Assembly: GCA_934217675.1 (NCBI GenBank)
Contig: CAKQCV010000001.1
Coordinates: 1 to 64,000, forward strand
Length of the DNA stretch: 64,000 bases
Source: an uncultured Prevotella sp.
GTDB lineage: Bacteria; Bacteroidota; Bacteroidia; Bacteroidales; Bacteroidaceae
Direction of reading: 5' to 3'
The notes beneath the pieces were generated by a model. That model saw only the letters and a list, made by a program, of their open reading frames with translations, had not been told where the DNA came from and did no database searches. Positions 51,592-61,191 of this stretch are shown in pieces; within the stretch, counting starts at the first letter, position 1; the number at the start of each line of letters is the position of its first letter. A program made the translations under genes and the position numbers.

Positions 51592-53016
51592 TTAATCAAG
51601 ACCGAGATAATCTTTGTTGCGGCAATGCCTGTTTTGTTCATAAGAACAATTTAAAAGTTCTTTGCCAATAGAGTGTTCATATATGAATTGATAATACGGT
51701 ATAAGTTGTATGCCGTTTTTTTCACCTGCAACATCTTTTGTCAGAAGAACTTTTTTATATTCTTTAGGCAAAGAGTTCAAATTAACATCTCTCATTCGCT
51801 TATTTGCAACAGAAATTTCAATTCCGTAGCCTTCGTTTGAGACATAATCTATCTCAATACCCGTATTGCTTCGATATTCAAAAGAGCCTGTTGTGGGTAG
51901 CAAACTTCTGACATGGCATTCTACTATACTTCCGAGTAATTCTTTTGGAAGTTCGCTTTCTACACGATTCAACACGTTTTTTACCAAATCTACATAAAAC
52001 ATAGGATAGTTTATTGTAAGATTGAATCTTGAAAAAACCTGTGGTTTAGTATGAAGTTCATTTGAGTCCCTTAATAATTTATCTGAAATATAAGGGTCTG
52101 CGGTCAATTCATCAGAAACATAAGTTAGGGTTGTTAATCCACAGTTGCGCAAAAACTGCATTGCTGTTTTACAATCATAGCTGTTCATAGTTTTAAAGTT
52201 ATTATAACGTTTGCCAATGATTTCGTCAATACGATTGATTTCTTCTTTTGTGAGAGCCTCGCCAAAATGGTAAGCAAGCATAGTTTCCAAAAGCATTTTG
52301 TTTGTGAAGCTATGATAATTGGTATGATTATGAAGTTTCACAAGTGAAGCATACAGCACATCTAAAAGCATTTCAACCGTTAAGTTCTCTACATCGTTTC
52401 CCATAATGTATTCAACAGGTTTCCTGTTTGAAATGACGGTTTCATCGAGACACCCTTGTAGATACTCTTTTGTGTTACTGAACTCTTTGTAAAAGTCTTT
52501 GCTGTTGCAAAGAAAGTCGATATATGTTTTTTCTGATACTTCCGTCAAGCCTTTAAAGGCTAACCATTCAGGATAGCTTAAAAAACCTGTTTTTATAAAA
52601 TTTGCATTCCCACCGCAAGCAATATGACCCCAAAAATCCAGAGCTTTAGATTGACTGCCCGAAAACACTATTTTAGTATTTTGATTATTATATTTGCTAT
52701 AAGCACCTGCAATCCTCGCTATATCTTTATCAGGTACAGCCATATATGTAGCTTCATCAATCAGATATATTACCTTCTGGTTGGTGGCAATGCTTTTAAG
52801 AATTTGATTTACTGTGTCAAGGCGTTGTGCATCTGTATTATAATCAGCTTTCATATCAATATAGACGCTATCGCTCAAAGCGTCTTTTAATTGGTGCATA
52901 CACACAGTTTTCCCGCACTTTCTTGTTCCGAGAATAAAATTGATGCTTTTGTTTTCTATAGCTTTTCTCACATCATAATAAAAGCTTCTTTTAAAAGGAT
53001 ATTTTTCTGTTGACAC
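51592..53016 (-). CDS. AAA ATPase with DUF4143-like nuclease-fold end
   Basis: The 474-aa protein has a Walker A-like FILGTRKCGKTVCMHQ and Walker B-like KVIYLIDEATYM, then GSQSKAL (sensor), and a C-terminal region with IEIDYVSNEGYGIEISVANK, an E-x-K-like site typical of the DUF4143 half. Such ATPases are common but poorly characterised. The GTG at 53016 follows AGAGG. It is driven by the P-box at 53044 and continues into CRISPR array 8. Confidence 0.78.
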   Translation of the reverse strand: MSTEKYPFKRSFYYDVRKAIENKSINFILGTRKCGKTVCMHQLKDALSDSVYIDMKADYNTDAQRLDTVNQILKSIATNQKVIYLIDEATYMAVPDKDIARIAGAYSKYNNQNTKIVFSGSQSKALDFWGHIACGGNANFIKTGFLSYPEWLAFKGLTEVSEKTYIDFLCNSKDFYKEFSNTKEYLQGCLDETVISNRKPVEYIMGNDVENLTVEMLLDVLYASLVKLHNHTNYHSFTNKMLLETMLAYHFGEALTKEEINRIDEIIGKRYNNFKTMNSYDCKTAMQFLRNCGLTTLTYVSDELTADPYISDKLLRDSNELHTKPQVFSRFNLTINYPMFYVDLVKNVLNRVESELPKELLGSIVECHVRSLLPTTGSFEYRSNTGIEIDYVSNEGYGIEISVANKRMRDVNLNSLPKEYKKVLLTKDVAGEKNGIQLIPYYQFIYEHSIGKELLNCSYEQNRHCRNKDYLGLD

Positions 53017-53043
53017 ATAAATCACCTCTATTCGATTACCTAT

Positions 53044-53623
<580 letters not shown>

Positions 53624-53657
53624 TTGTAGGATTTGCTTTTTTGCCCTAATTATAACA

Positions 53658-53690
53658 CAGCAATTTGTTGAACGTCAACAAAATTGCTGT
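53658..53690. promoter_or_regulatory. Palindrome upstream of the aroB fragment
   Basis: Near-perfect CAGCAATTTGTTGA / TCAACAAAATTGCTG, overlapping a TTGACG/TATAAT promoter-like pair on the minus strand. It could be an operator. Confidence 0.45.
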
Positions 53691-53829
53691 GATTGTGGCA
53701 AGATTGATATTCTTTTAAAGAATGTTTGCCATATAAACAAGTGCTTCAAATGTACATAATGCACATAATATGCAATAAATATTGTGCGTTTTTTTACAAA
53801 CAGCACAAAGAAAACGTATCGTTTAAATG

Positions 53830-53858
53830 TTGCAAATCCGTTCGTTTTGTGTTATAAT
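53830..53858 (+). promoter_or_regulatory. Plus-strand promoter in the gene-free stretch
   Basis: TTGCAA (53830-53835), 17-bp spacer, TATAAT (53853-53858). No gene follows. Confidence 0.5.
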
Positions 53859-54002
53859 TGAGATGTCAATAATATTGAGTGTTCGCTTAAATTTTATCAT
53901 AAAAACGGCGGTACATGAATACATATTATTCGTGTTAAACAAACCAACCTTAGATGCAAAAATGGGTTAGCGTCTGAGGTTGATAAAAAATTATAATTTT
54001 GC

Positions 54003-54031
54003 TTGACTTTCACCTCGTTTTGTGATATAAT
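54003..54031 (+). promoter_or_regulatory. Second plus-strand promoter
   Basis: TTGACT (54003-54008), 17-bp spacer, TATAAT (54026-54031). It precedes a structured RNA candidate. Confidence 0.6.
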
Positions 54032-54037
54032 ATTAAG

Positions 54038-54165
54038 GTCGTTACTTAAATCATTTGTGCAAAAAAAAGAGCGGAAGAATGCGCAACAGTCACCCTTTCG
54101 CTGTATGAAGCAGAGAACAAAGTCATAAGTGCCAGTTACGAACTTTGTTTTGCTTCAAATTAAAT
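54038..54165 (+). ncRNA. Small RNA candidate with terminal hairpin
   Basis: About 125 nt from the 54003 promoter, ending in a long imperfect hairpin (54108-54123 with 54142-54156: GAAGCA...AACAAAGT with ACTTTGTT...TGCTTC). No coding frame. The class is not recognised. Confidence 0.45.
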
Positions 54166-54192
54166 TAGATTTCACATAAGATAGGCTTTGAA

Positions 54193-54435
54193 TCAATCTC
54201 TATATATATGTATATACAGAGAGAGACAAAGATAAATACTTTTGAACCTTATCTTTATGATGAGCATCTTGCCGCTCTGCTCGATTCCAAAGATATTACC
54301 GATTGCTACCATGCACAGTGCGAAAGTAACCAAAACAGTTATTATGCCAAGAATGTTGACGTTTAACTGCGGCGACCCCGCTCCCGTGTAGATGGCAGAT
54401 ATGACTTGTAATAAACAGGTTAATATCGCTGTCAT
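54193..54435 (-). CDS. Small membrane protein, 80 aa
   Basis: Hydrophobic segments at about residues 1-18 and 27-50; the C-terminal part reads KIRFKSIYLCLSLYIHIYRD. AGGGGG precedes the ATG, and a promoter with TTGACA at 54571-54576 and TACAAT at 54548-54553 lies upstream. Holin-like or toxin-like small membrane protein is possible. Function unknown. Confidence 0.55.
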   Translation of the reverse strand: MTAILTCLLQVISAIYTGAGSPQLNVNILGIITVLVTFALCMVAIGNIFGIEQSGKMLIIKIRFKSIYLCLSLYIHIYRD

Positions 54436-54547
54436 CTTATCGACCCCCTTTTTTTCAAAAAATATTAATTGATTGAGGGGTGGTTGCGCATTCGCTCTTT
54501 ATGAGAGATTGCCCTTCTCGTAGGATAAAGCAAACCCTTTGGGTTCT

Positions 54548-54576
54548 ATTGTATCATGAAAGTTTGGAAATGTCAA
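54548..54576 (-). promoter_or_regulatory. Promoter of the 80-aa membrane gene
   Basis: TTGACA (54571-54576), 17-bp spacer, TACAAT (54548-54553). Confidence 0.7.
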
Positions 54577-54620
54577 GGGGTTTGTCTATAAGATGTAATA
54601 AATTTTTATATAAATTTGAA

Positions 54621-54653
54621 AATTCCCTTACTGAATAGGTAAGGGAATTTTTT
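54621..54653. terminator. Bidirectional terminator
   Basis: Perfect 11-bp stem AATTCCCTTAC with GTAAGGGAATT and a T-run. Confidence 0.8.
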
Positions 54654-54698
54654 ATGCAAGTTGTTTTGCCGAAAAGCTATTGGTGCTTGTAGAGTCTA

Positions 54699-54926
54699 TC
54701 ACTGTTGGTATCTTCTTCTATAATAGTAATCCATCAACTCTTCGCCCTGCTCTTCCGTGAGACCTTCCTCGCCATCTGTACAGCAATGCACATTTGCTCT
54801 AAATTCCTGTAGGTAGCAATCAAGTGATAATGAATTGGTGATTACAGCGTTTTCAAGGTCATCTATGGATTGTTGAACAAGTTTCGGTATAGGAAAGTCA
54901 AATTGCTTTCTTTTGAAGTTACTCAT
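54699..54926 (-). CDS. Small acidic protein, 75 aa
   Basis: Ends in EGLTEEQGEELMDYYYRR, a pattern repeated in several clostridial plasmid proteins beside DUF3990 genes. AGCGAGTAG precedes the ATG. It is the third gene of a leftward cluster with the genes at 54978 and 55499. The role is unknown; an antitoxin is possible. Confidence 0.6.
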   Translation of the reverse strand: MSNFKRKQFDFPIPKLVQQSIDDLENAVITNSLSLDCYLQEFRANVHCCTDGEEGLTEEQGEELMDYYYRRRYQQ

Positions 54927-54977
54927 ATTTCTACTCGCTTTCTGTACATATTTATAATTTGTCGGAATACGGCGGTT

Positions 54978-55481
54978 TTATGGTTCACAAAAACGTGTTT
55001 TAAGAATGACTTTGTTTTTCTCGGTCATATCTTTGATATAATTATCCTGCATACCGTATGCGGTTAAGATTCGTTCAGCCGCTTCTTCTTCGCTTATTGT
55101 GTGTAATCCCATATAGAAGCGGCAAAGCCCGTCAAACGGTACACGTTTTGATAATTGTTCACTACTTAGGTCTGTAAGAAAATACAACTGTCTATATGTG
55201 TACCCTATCCATTCGGCTACATCTGTATTGAAATATGTTTCAACAGGAAGTTTAGCCATATTTTTGCCTATTTCAGGCATATAGAAGTCTTCGCATTGTA
55301 ATACATCAGCTACCTGAAGCCAAGAATAAGGTGTATCCATTTCTATCTTACAGAAATTGCTGTTGAGATATAGGTCTGAAAAGACCTTCATATCATATCC
55401 TTGTTCTGCAACATGAACATATATATTGCTTTGTGTGGTGCAAATGTTATGTTCGACTTCATTAAGACTGCGTATTGTCAT
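54978..55481 (-). CDS. Partner of DUF3990 protein, 167 aa
   Basis: Unrecognised; a mixed alpha/beta product with YIHVA-like segments and a helical end (EEEAAERILTAYGMQDNYI). It lies 17 bp after the DUF3990 gene with a strong ribosome site (AAGGAAGTG). Adjacent position suggests a toxin-antitoxin-like pair or enzyme-inhibitor pair. Confidence 0.6.
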   Translation of the reverse strand: MTIRSLNEVEHNICTTQSNIYVHVAEQGYDMKVFSDLYLNSNFCKIEMDTPYSWLQVADVLQCEDFYMPEIGKNMAKLPVETYFNTDVAEWIGYTYRQLYFLTDLSSEQLSKRVPFDGLCRFYMGLHTISEEEAAERILTAYGMQDNYIKDMTEKNKVILKTRFCEP

Positions 55482-55498
55482 TGCTCATCACTTCCTTT

Positions 55499-56140
55499 TC
55501 ATTGAGCGTATTTTTCTACAAATTCGTCAATATATAAACCACTTTTTCTGTACAGCAATTGCTTTTCTTTTATAACTCGATTGTTTATAGAGCGTTTGCT
55601 TTCATTGAATTGAATAGCTGACGTTCTGACTTGTCCTTTGACTTGCACTTCGTCCAATACTTCTATAAGACTACAAGCAAATTCATTTTTTGCAACAATT
55701 TGATTGCCATAATCGACTTCTTTTAAGCAGGCTACGAGTGCTTTGTCTGTTATATTCTGTTCTACGAACTCTCTTACCGCTCTTTGCATCTTATCATCGG
55801 CAATTTTGCCAATAATAACATCATAATCGTCCATTTTTTCTTTCCAATAATGTGCTATACTCAGTTTGTTGAAAGGCATACATATTTCTCTGTTTGCGAG
55901 AATAGCTAACAACCATTCCTCATCATTAAGCGTGAGTATACGTTCTTCTGGAATTTGTGACAAATTAAATTTTAATTTATACACTTTTGCTTCAGGAAGC
56001 TCTACGACTAAACTTGTAGCTTGATTTTTGTTTTCGCCCATATAGAAGCCTCTGCCAAAATCACATTTTTCTCTGCTCATTGGCTTAATAGCACCGCTAA
56101 GACCATTTTTTGAACCGTGATATAGAATCATATCTTTCAT
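55499..56140 (-). CDS. DUF3990 (ADP-ribosyltransferase-like) protein
   Basis: The N-terminus MKDMILYHGSKNGLSG, followed by CDFGRGFYMGENKNQA and VVELPEAKVYKLKF, matches DUF3990, which has an ADP-ribosyltransferase-like fold (H-G-(S/T), F-G-x-G-F-Y). DUF3990 genes often sit in small toxin-antitoxin-like clusters, as here. It is the first gene of the group. Confidence 0.75.
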   Translation of the reverse strand: MKDMILYHGSKNGLSGAIKPMSREKCDFGRGFYMGENKNQATSLVVELPEAKVYKLKFNLSQIPEERILTLNDEEWLLAILANREICMPFNKLSIAHYWKEKMDDYDVIIGKIADDKMQRAVREFVEQNITDKALVACLKEVDYGNQIVAKNEFACSLIEVLDEVQVKGQVRTSAIQFNESKRSINNRVIKEKQLLYRKSGLYIDEFVEKYAQ

Positions 56141-56180
56141 ACTGTGTATTTCCTTTCGTCTTCATTATATCATTCTGCTT

Positions 56181-57563
56181 TTATAGTGTCAATGCGTCAA
56201 AGGTAAGCTGAATCATATCATTTTCCTTTTCCATCGGCTTTTCGTTATCAAAGAAACGGTATTCATCAGGATTGTTGTAATATGCGTTTACTTCCGCTGA
56301 CGCTCTTACCATTCGCTGAGACAGGTATCCGTGAATGTAGAGGTTTTCTATGGACTTGCATCTGGATAAAGCGACATATAGCTGTCCGTTTGAAAAGATT
56401 TCGGGGTTGAGGTTCATTTTGTCGTAGGTTTGTCCTTGTGACTTGTGAATAGTAACAGCGTATCCCAAGCGCATCGGATATTGCACCGCAAAGCCTACTT
56501 CGTCTCTTTTTATTGAAAGAGTTCCTTTGTTATTTTTGAGCGAATACATATACTTAGAAAACTTCTTTTTCCCTACAGGCACGACTTCTTCGACACCATC
56601 AAAATCGACATATATTGTATCGTCTTCAAATGCAACGACAGTTCCGACAGAACCGTTTTGATAAAAACAATTTGTGGTGTCGTTACTTGTCATTACTACT
56701 TTTGCACCTATTTTAAGTTCAAATACATCTTCGCACAAACGGTCTTTTTCACTTACTTCGCCGTTGTATATTGCATTGCTCTTATATAGCTTGCCTTTCA
56801 GCTTTGCCAGTTCTTCGGCGTTTTTAGCGGCAACAGTCTGATTGCGTCCACAGACCCATATTGCGTCTTTAATCTCTTTTTTACAAGAGTACCGCTTGAA
56901 GAAGTCAAGGCAAGAAATATCGCCTTTCTTGCATAAATCCAATGCGTGGCAAAACTCTGCGTTTTCCTGTCTCATTATCTGAGTAAGATTGCAGAGCTTT
57001 ACGCCGAATGACCGCCAGTATTTTGATTGGAACGCATATCCTGCGCCCACATCTTTTTTGTAAAAGCGTGTCAGAAATTCTGATTCATTTGCTTTGTTGT
57101 TTATAACGGGAGCAAGCTGAAAGAAATCACCTACAAATACAAGCTGTATAGGGTTCTTTCCTGCATTTACTCTTACCTTGTTCTTTTGCTTAACGGCTTT
57201 CATAACCTTATCAAAAAGGTCAATACGAACCATAGATATTTCATCTATAAGCAGAACATCGCAGTTTTCAAGGAAATCGACATTTTTAGCATTATTGAAG
57301 TCCATACCGACTCTTATACCAAACTGTGAGTGTATGGTTGCGCCACCGATTTCGTTTGCCGCTACGCCTGTAGGAGCGGTCTTTATAAGACTTATTTTTT
57401 CATTATCGCAGTAATCGGAAAAAGCATTTACAAGGTATGATTTTCCCGTGCCTGCGTTTCCTGTGATAAAAATATTTTCGCCGTTTTTCAATCTATCGAA
57501 AACAGCCTTTTGTTCATCATTAAGGCTTGCGTAAATTTCTTCGTTTGTCTTTCGTGTAATCAA
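56181..57563 (-). CDS. PIF1/RecD-like DNA helicase
   Basis: The 460-aa superfamily-1 helicase has Walker [16 protein letters not shown], Walker [12 protein letters not shown], the motif III-like [13 protein letters not shown], and the C-terminal [15 protein letters not shown] plus YVALSRC (motifs V-VI). It probably assists plasmid replication or recombination. The start is TTG at 57563, eight bases after AAGGAG; an ATG is absent. It overlaps the upstream gene by 44 bp. Confidence 0.9.
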   Translation of the reverse strand: MITRKTNEEIYASLNDEQKAVFDRLKNGENIFITGNAGTGKSYLVNAFSDYCDNEKISLIKTAPTGVAANEIGGATIHSQFGIRVGMDFNNAKNVDFLENCDVLLIDEISMVRIDLFDKVMKAVKQKNKVRVNAGKNPIQLVFVGDFFQLAPVINNKANESEFLTRFYKKDVGAGYAFQSKYWRSFGVKLCNLTQIMRQENAEFCHALDLCKKGDISCLDFFKRYSCKKEIKDAIWVCGRNQTVAAKNAEELAKLKGKLYKSNAIYNGEVSEKDRLCEDVFELKIGAKVVMTSNDTTNCFYQNGSVGTVVAFEDDTIYVDFDGVEEVVPVGKKKFSKYMYSLKNNKGTLSIKRDEVGFAVQYPMRLGYAVTIHKSQGQTYDKMNLNPEIFSNGQLYVALSRCKSIENLYIHGYLSQRMVRASAEVNAYYNNPDEYRFFDNEKPMEKENDMIQLTFDALTL

Positions 57564-57912
57564 CGCTTTTCTCCTTTTTTATCAAGCTGTCGCTGTCAAG
57601 ATATTCGCCCATTTCAAGTGAATTTTTTCTTTTGTAGTCGTAGAACTCAATCAGAAAATCTCTTAATTGTCCGTTGTTCATACTCCGTATGTAATCACCA
57701 TTTGTTTTCGGGTTATTCTTTTTTAGTATCATTTTTGTGTATTCCACCACATATTGCGGTGGATTTCGCAAATTGGCTATCCATTTGGCAACAGTATCTG
57801 TTCTGATTCCTAACAAATCGGCAAGCTGTACATAAGTCAGTCCCGATTCTTTCCAAAGCTCTCTGAATTGTTCGGAAGTCGTAACTTCTTTTTTATTCTC
57901 TTTCTCTTCCAT
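57520..57912 (-). CDS. HTH DNA-binding protein, 130 aa
   Basis: Residues about 15-45 ([21 protein letters not shown]) form a helix-turn-helix. The rest is charged and helical. The start at 57912 ([10 protein letters not shown]) has AACGGAT upstream. It overlaps the helicase gene, so it probably regulates or coordinates that operon. Confidence 0.65.
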   Translation of the reverse strand: MEEKENKKEVTTSEQFRELWKESGLTYVQLADLLGIRTDTVAKWIANLRNPPQYVVEYTKMILKKNNPKTNGDYIRSMNNGQLRDFLIEFYDYKRKNSLEMGEYLDSDSLIKKEKSVDYTKDKRRNLRKP

Positions 57913-57916
57913 GTTT

Positions 57917-58156
57917 TTATCCGTTCTTATTTTTAAATATCTCTGCGGGTATTTCCTGCTTTGCTTCGTAAATAACATTGTAAATGAGATAAATCGTTGA
58001 CATTCCTGCGCCAAACAAAATCTGTGTAAAGCTGATTACCTTACCGCCGTTTTCGTTAATCAATTTTACGGCTTCGTTTACTTTGCTGTCTACTTTGTTT
58101 TTCTGAACATCTGAGTATGTTACTTTTACAGTCTTGATAAAACGTGTTGTATTTTC
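57917..58156 (-). CDS. Small hypothetical protein, 79 aa
   Basis: Starts MENTTRFIKTVKVTYSDVQK with a hydrophobic stretch near 45-66 (SFTQILFGAGMSTIYLIYNV). AAAGAGGTAAACAC precedes the ATG at 58156. It lies between the ERF gene and the HTH gene. Confidence 0.55.
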   Translation of the reverse strand, partial: ENTTRFIKTVKVTYSDVQKNKVDSKVNEAVKLINENGGKVISFTQILFGAGMSTIYLIYNVIYEAKQEIPAEIFKNKNG

Positions 58157-58252
58157 CATTGTGTTTACCTCTTTTTCCCTTATGCAGAAATACGGCATAG
58201 CGATTGTGAAATTGTCTTTCCTTGCTATGCCGTATATTACATTTTGCTTTTG

Positions 58253-59140
58253 TTACGTTCTGTTGTTTCCCCAACCACTGTTGTTATTATTTCCCCAACC
58301 GCCGTTATTCTGCGGTGGCTGTGAATTATAAAAATCAGCGTTGTTATAGCCGTTATTATTGTTATAACCGCCATTGTTCTGTCTGCCGTTAGTTTGCCGC
58401 TTCAGTTCGTTTGTATCGCTATCTTTTACGTCATCAATCGAAAACAGAGCGTTAAGGCAATACTTTCTTGCGTAGCTTGACGCTGTGCCAGTACACTGGT
58501 CTGCTGACATCTGCTTGTGCTGTGCTTCCTTTGCAAACGCAGAAGTCTTTATTTCCTCGCCGTTTTCGCAATTGATAAAGTGAGCGATAGCCTTAACATA
58601 AGTGTTCGGTCTTGTAACGACACCGTTGTTGCTCTGCTCTGTGATTTCGCCTATTGTTTCGATAGCATCTTCCATATACAGAAGACAATTGTATTCGATA
58701 CATAACGGCTTGACCGCTTCGAGTATTGATTCAGCATTTCTGTACCAATAGTCGCCGTAATCGCAGTACAGATTCTTTGGCGCATTCAATGTTGCACTTA
58801 TTCTTGCAAGCTTTTCATAGGTCTTTAGCTTGTTGAACTCCTCGTTCATCTTCGGTATTTCCTTTTTTGTCGGTGTCGGACGCTCTGCGTTGTTGGGAGC
58901 GGGCGGTTCGTTCATCGGCGGTGTAGGAACAGGTGCGTTATTGTACCTCTGCTGAGAAGGCTGTGGTGTTCCTCTGTTTCCCCACTGTGCAGGTGGCTCA
59001 GGTGGAAGCGGCGGTGCTTCGTACTCTCCTGAAGGTACAGGCGGTACGTTGTTCTGCTCAGGCTCATCGAAAGGATAACCCTCATCGTTGTATGAGCTGT
59101 TGTTTGCGTTGACGTTTTCTGTCTTTTTTGAGTATGCCAT
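58253..59140 (-). CDS. ERF-family ssDNA-annealing protein
   Basis: The 295-aa protein has the ERF core at residues about 90-225: SATLNAPKNLYCDYGDYWYR, EYNCLLYMEDA, and the C-terminal QCTGTASSYARKYCLNALF. ERF proteins anneal single-stranded DNA in recombination. Flanks differ: residues 1-85 are Pro-rich, and residues 230-295 are Asn/Gly-rich with repeats of NNGG. The start at 59140 follows GGGAGAA. Promoter with TTGACA at 59237-59242 and TATAAT at 59214-59219. Confidence 0.85.
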   Translation of the reverse strand: MAYSKKTENVNANNSSYNDEGYPFDEPEQNNVPPVPSGEYEAPPLPPEPPAQWGNRGTPQPSQQRYNNAPVPTPPMNEPPAPNNAERPTPTKKEIPKMNEEFNKLKTYEKLARISATLNAPKNLYCDYGDYWYRNAESILEAVKPLCIEYNCLLYMEDAIETIGEITEQSNNGVVTRPNTYVKAIAHFINCENGEEIKTSAFAKEAQHKQMSADQCTGTASSYARKYCLNALFSIDDVKDSDTNELKRQTNGRQNNGGYNNNNGYNNADFYNSQPPQNNGGWGNNNNSGWGNNRT

Positions 59141-59213
59141 ATTCATTTCTCCCTATAGAAATATTGTAGGCTGAAGGTAACTTTCCCTTGTTACCTTTTC
59201 TTTTGTTATATGT

Positions 59214-59242
59214 ATTATAGCACATTTACTGCTCAATGTCAA
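59214..59242 (-). promoter_or_regulatory. Promoter of the ERF operon
   Basis: TTGACA (59237-59242), 17-bp spacer, extended -10 TGCTATAAT (59214-59219). It resembles a P-box but lacks the GCATT palindrome. Confidence 0.75.
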
Positions 59243-59324
59243 GCAATTGTGGCGGTTTAAGGCAAAAATTTTACCTAAAATTTTCTTTTTTTATTGTCGT
59301 CCACTAAGCTGTAAGTGCTGTAAT

Positions 59325-59513
59325 TCAAGAGGATAAAAAATGTATTATCAATGTTATCAAGCCCCCAAAGAAGGCTGTTATAAACAAGAACATAAAGATT
59401 TTTCCTGCTTTACTTTGTGCTTTACGATTGTTGTCTAACACTGTCGTTGAAACGACAGTGTTAGTTGCTATAGTCTGTAGCACAACAAGGAGTGAAATAA
59501 GAATTACTTTCAT
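59325..59513 (-). CDS. Small membrane protein, 62 aa, with internal palindrome
   Basis: Two hydrophobic segments (residues about 3-14 and 38-59) flank a polar middle that is encoded by a perfect 30-bp palindrome at 59437-59466. Its ATG overlaps the stop of the upstream gene (ATGA). Function unknown. Confidence 0.6.
   Translation of the reverse strand: MKVILISLLVVLQTIATNTVVSTTVLDNNRKAQSKAGKIFMFLFITAFFGGLITLIIHFLSS
59437..59466. repeat. Perfect inverted repeat, 14-bp arms
   Basis: CTAACACTGTCGTT and its exact complement around GA, inside the 62-aa gene. It could be an operator or a DNA hairpin. Confidence 0.7.
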
Positions 59514-60043
59514 TTGGTTTCTATTTGTTTAATAGGAGTTTCGTCTGAAATGCCTTTCATTAGATTACAAATCTTAGACATTTCTGCTTCTGGAAGTTCT
59601 TTAGGCTTTTCACCTTCTTTAAGACTTCCAAAAATTTCATGCTTCTGGATAAATGCTTTCATCAACATTTCCTTATCCTTTTCCCATATCCGCTTGTAGA
59701 AATCAAAAAGAAATTCTATTTCAACTTTTTGAATAGCCGTGCAGTGTACGACCATACGATTACGGCAAAGCCTGCCGCTTGAAGTATATCGAATGTCGTA
59801 AATTTCGTCTGTGCTGTTGAGTACCTTATAAATGGTTTGATGAAGAATGCGAAGTTGTTCTTCTCCGTGGTATTTGAGTTCATAGTCATAAGAAGCAGTG
59901 TCCTCGTCATCTATATCATCGAGAGATAACTCGTACTTCTTCAACAGCTTGTCAAGGATAGCCTGTGCCTGTTCCCTTTCTCCCCCCACGCCTTTAAGAG
60001 AAAGGTTGTATATTTTTTTGAGACGTTCTTTCTTGTTATCCAT
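59510..60043 (-). CDS. DUF2786-like protein, 177 aa
   Basis: The N-terminus KKERLKKIYNLSLKGVGGER and QAILDKLLKKYELSLDD resemble DUF2786, a small domain of phage and plasmid proteins. HCTAIQKVEIEFLFDFYKR follows. The role is unknown. GGAGTGTATT precedes the ATG. Confidence 0.65.
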   Translation of the reverse strand: MDNKKERLKKIYNLSLKGVGGEREQAQAILDKLLKKYELSLDDIDDEDTASYDYELKYHGEEQLRILHQTIYKVLNSTDEIYDIRYTSSGRLCRNRMVVHCTAIQKVEIEFLFDFYKRIWEKDKEMLMKAFIQKHEIFGSLKEGEKPKELPEAEMSKICNLMKGISDETPIKQIETK

Positions 60044-60054
60044 AATACACTCCT

Positions 60055-60552
60055 TTATACTGCCTTTCTGAAATCAGACAGTATGTTAGCAATCAGAATG
60101 TCATCTTGTATGATTTCTTTGATATAATCTGAAAAAGCATTATCGTTGCTTTTACCTGTGCTTAAACCGTCACAGCCATAAAACCACAAAAGTATTCTAT
60201 CATCAAAGGAAAGCTTTTGATTATTCTTTCTTATTCGGGAAACTTTGCTTTGCATTGTTCCCAAGAAATTTTCAAGGCTGTTTGTAGTAATAGCTCTGTT
60301 TATGCCTCTTTCAAGTTCGTTGATTTTACTTTCGAGTAATGTAAAAAGAAGAAGCACCAATTTATGATGCTTTTCCTTTTCATATATCGGTTCTATGTTT
60401 CGCAGATAGAAATAAAGAGAGGGATATTTCTGACATAATTCTTTATTGTACAGCGGTGATATAATTGTCTGGCTGTCATAATGGTAATCTGTCTTAATAT
60501 GCCTGATGTCTTTATACCTATCTGCTACACAGAGTATGAAAGGTTTTATCAT
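60055..60552 (-). CDS. Hypothetical protein, 165 aa
   Basis: Unrecognised; a helical protein with SLENFLGTMQSKVSRIRKNN in its middle. The start at 60552 (MIKPFILCV) lies within a few bases of the stop of the lipoprotein gene. The longer frame is rejected because it overlaps that gene. Confidence 0.5.
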   Translation of the reverse strand: MIKPFILCVADRYKDIRHIKTDYHYDSQTIISPLYNKELCQKYPSLYFYLRNIEPIYEKEKHHKLVLLLFTLLESKINELERGINRAITTNSLENFLGTMQSKVSRIRKNNQKLSFDDRILLWFYGCDGLSTGKSNDNAFSDYIKEIIQDDILIANILSDFRKAV

Positions 60553-60553
60553 A

Positions 60554-61177
60554 TTACTTTCTTTCGTTGTCGTATACGATGTTGTCAATTTTAAGCGTTC
60601 CCTTGTCATTAACAACGGTGAAGTCTGCGCTTTTGGCTGTGTCGTATATATCCATATACTCTACATAAACAACGGCACTCTTCTCGTCTGATGACGTAAT
60701 CTTTGCCGATGAAGTATCCCACTTGTTTTCACCTGCTGACATTGAATCGGCAATCACTTTGAGCTGACCGCCATCATCAACAAAGAAAGGAATAACACCT
60801 TTAAGAGCAACGCTGTAAAACAGCTTTTCTGCGCCGTCTGCTGTGAAATACTTTTCAGTATCTTCCTGCATTTCTTTTATGCTCTTATATGTCTTTACAG
60901 GTGCATATCGGAAGCCGTTTTCGTCCTCTGGCAGTGTGTTATAATCGTAATTTTCTGTTTCGGGGTCGCAACGAAGATATATGTCATAGAATGCTTCTGA
61001 CTTTTCAATCAGTGCGGGCATCTGTTCGTCAACAAGAGTTTCTATAGATGCGTTTTCGTTCGGAGCGGTAGTTGCTCCGATAGATGTTTCGTTGTTACCA
61101 CTGCAAGCACTGAGGCTTGTTGTCATAGCGGCAAGAGCCGTGATTGTTACGATAATCTTCTTTGTAAATGTGTTCAT
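60554..61177 (-). CDS. Secreted lipoprotein, IseA-like candidate, 207 aa
   Basis: A signal peptide (residues about 5-22) ends in the lipobox LSAC (Cys at about 25), so the protein is anchored outside the membrane. The mature part has KIDNIVYDNERK at its end and strands such as AVVYVEYMDIYDTAKSADF. IseA/YoeB-type endopeptidase inhibitors have a similar build; this is only a suggestion. GGAGAAAAAAT precedes the ATG. Confidence 0.6.
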   Translation of the reverse strand: MNTFTKKIIVTITALAAMTTSLSACSGNNETSIGATTAPNENASIETLVDEQMPALIEKSEAFYDIYLRCDPETENYDYNTLPEDENGFRYAPVKTYKSIKEMQEDTEKYFTADGAEKLFYSVALKGVIPFFVDDGGQLKVIADSMSAGENKWDTSSAKITSSDEKSAVVYVEYMDIYDTAKSADFTVVNDKGTLKIDNIVYDNERK

Positions 61178-61191
61178 TATTTTTTCTCCTT

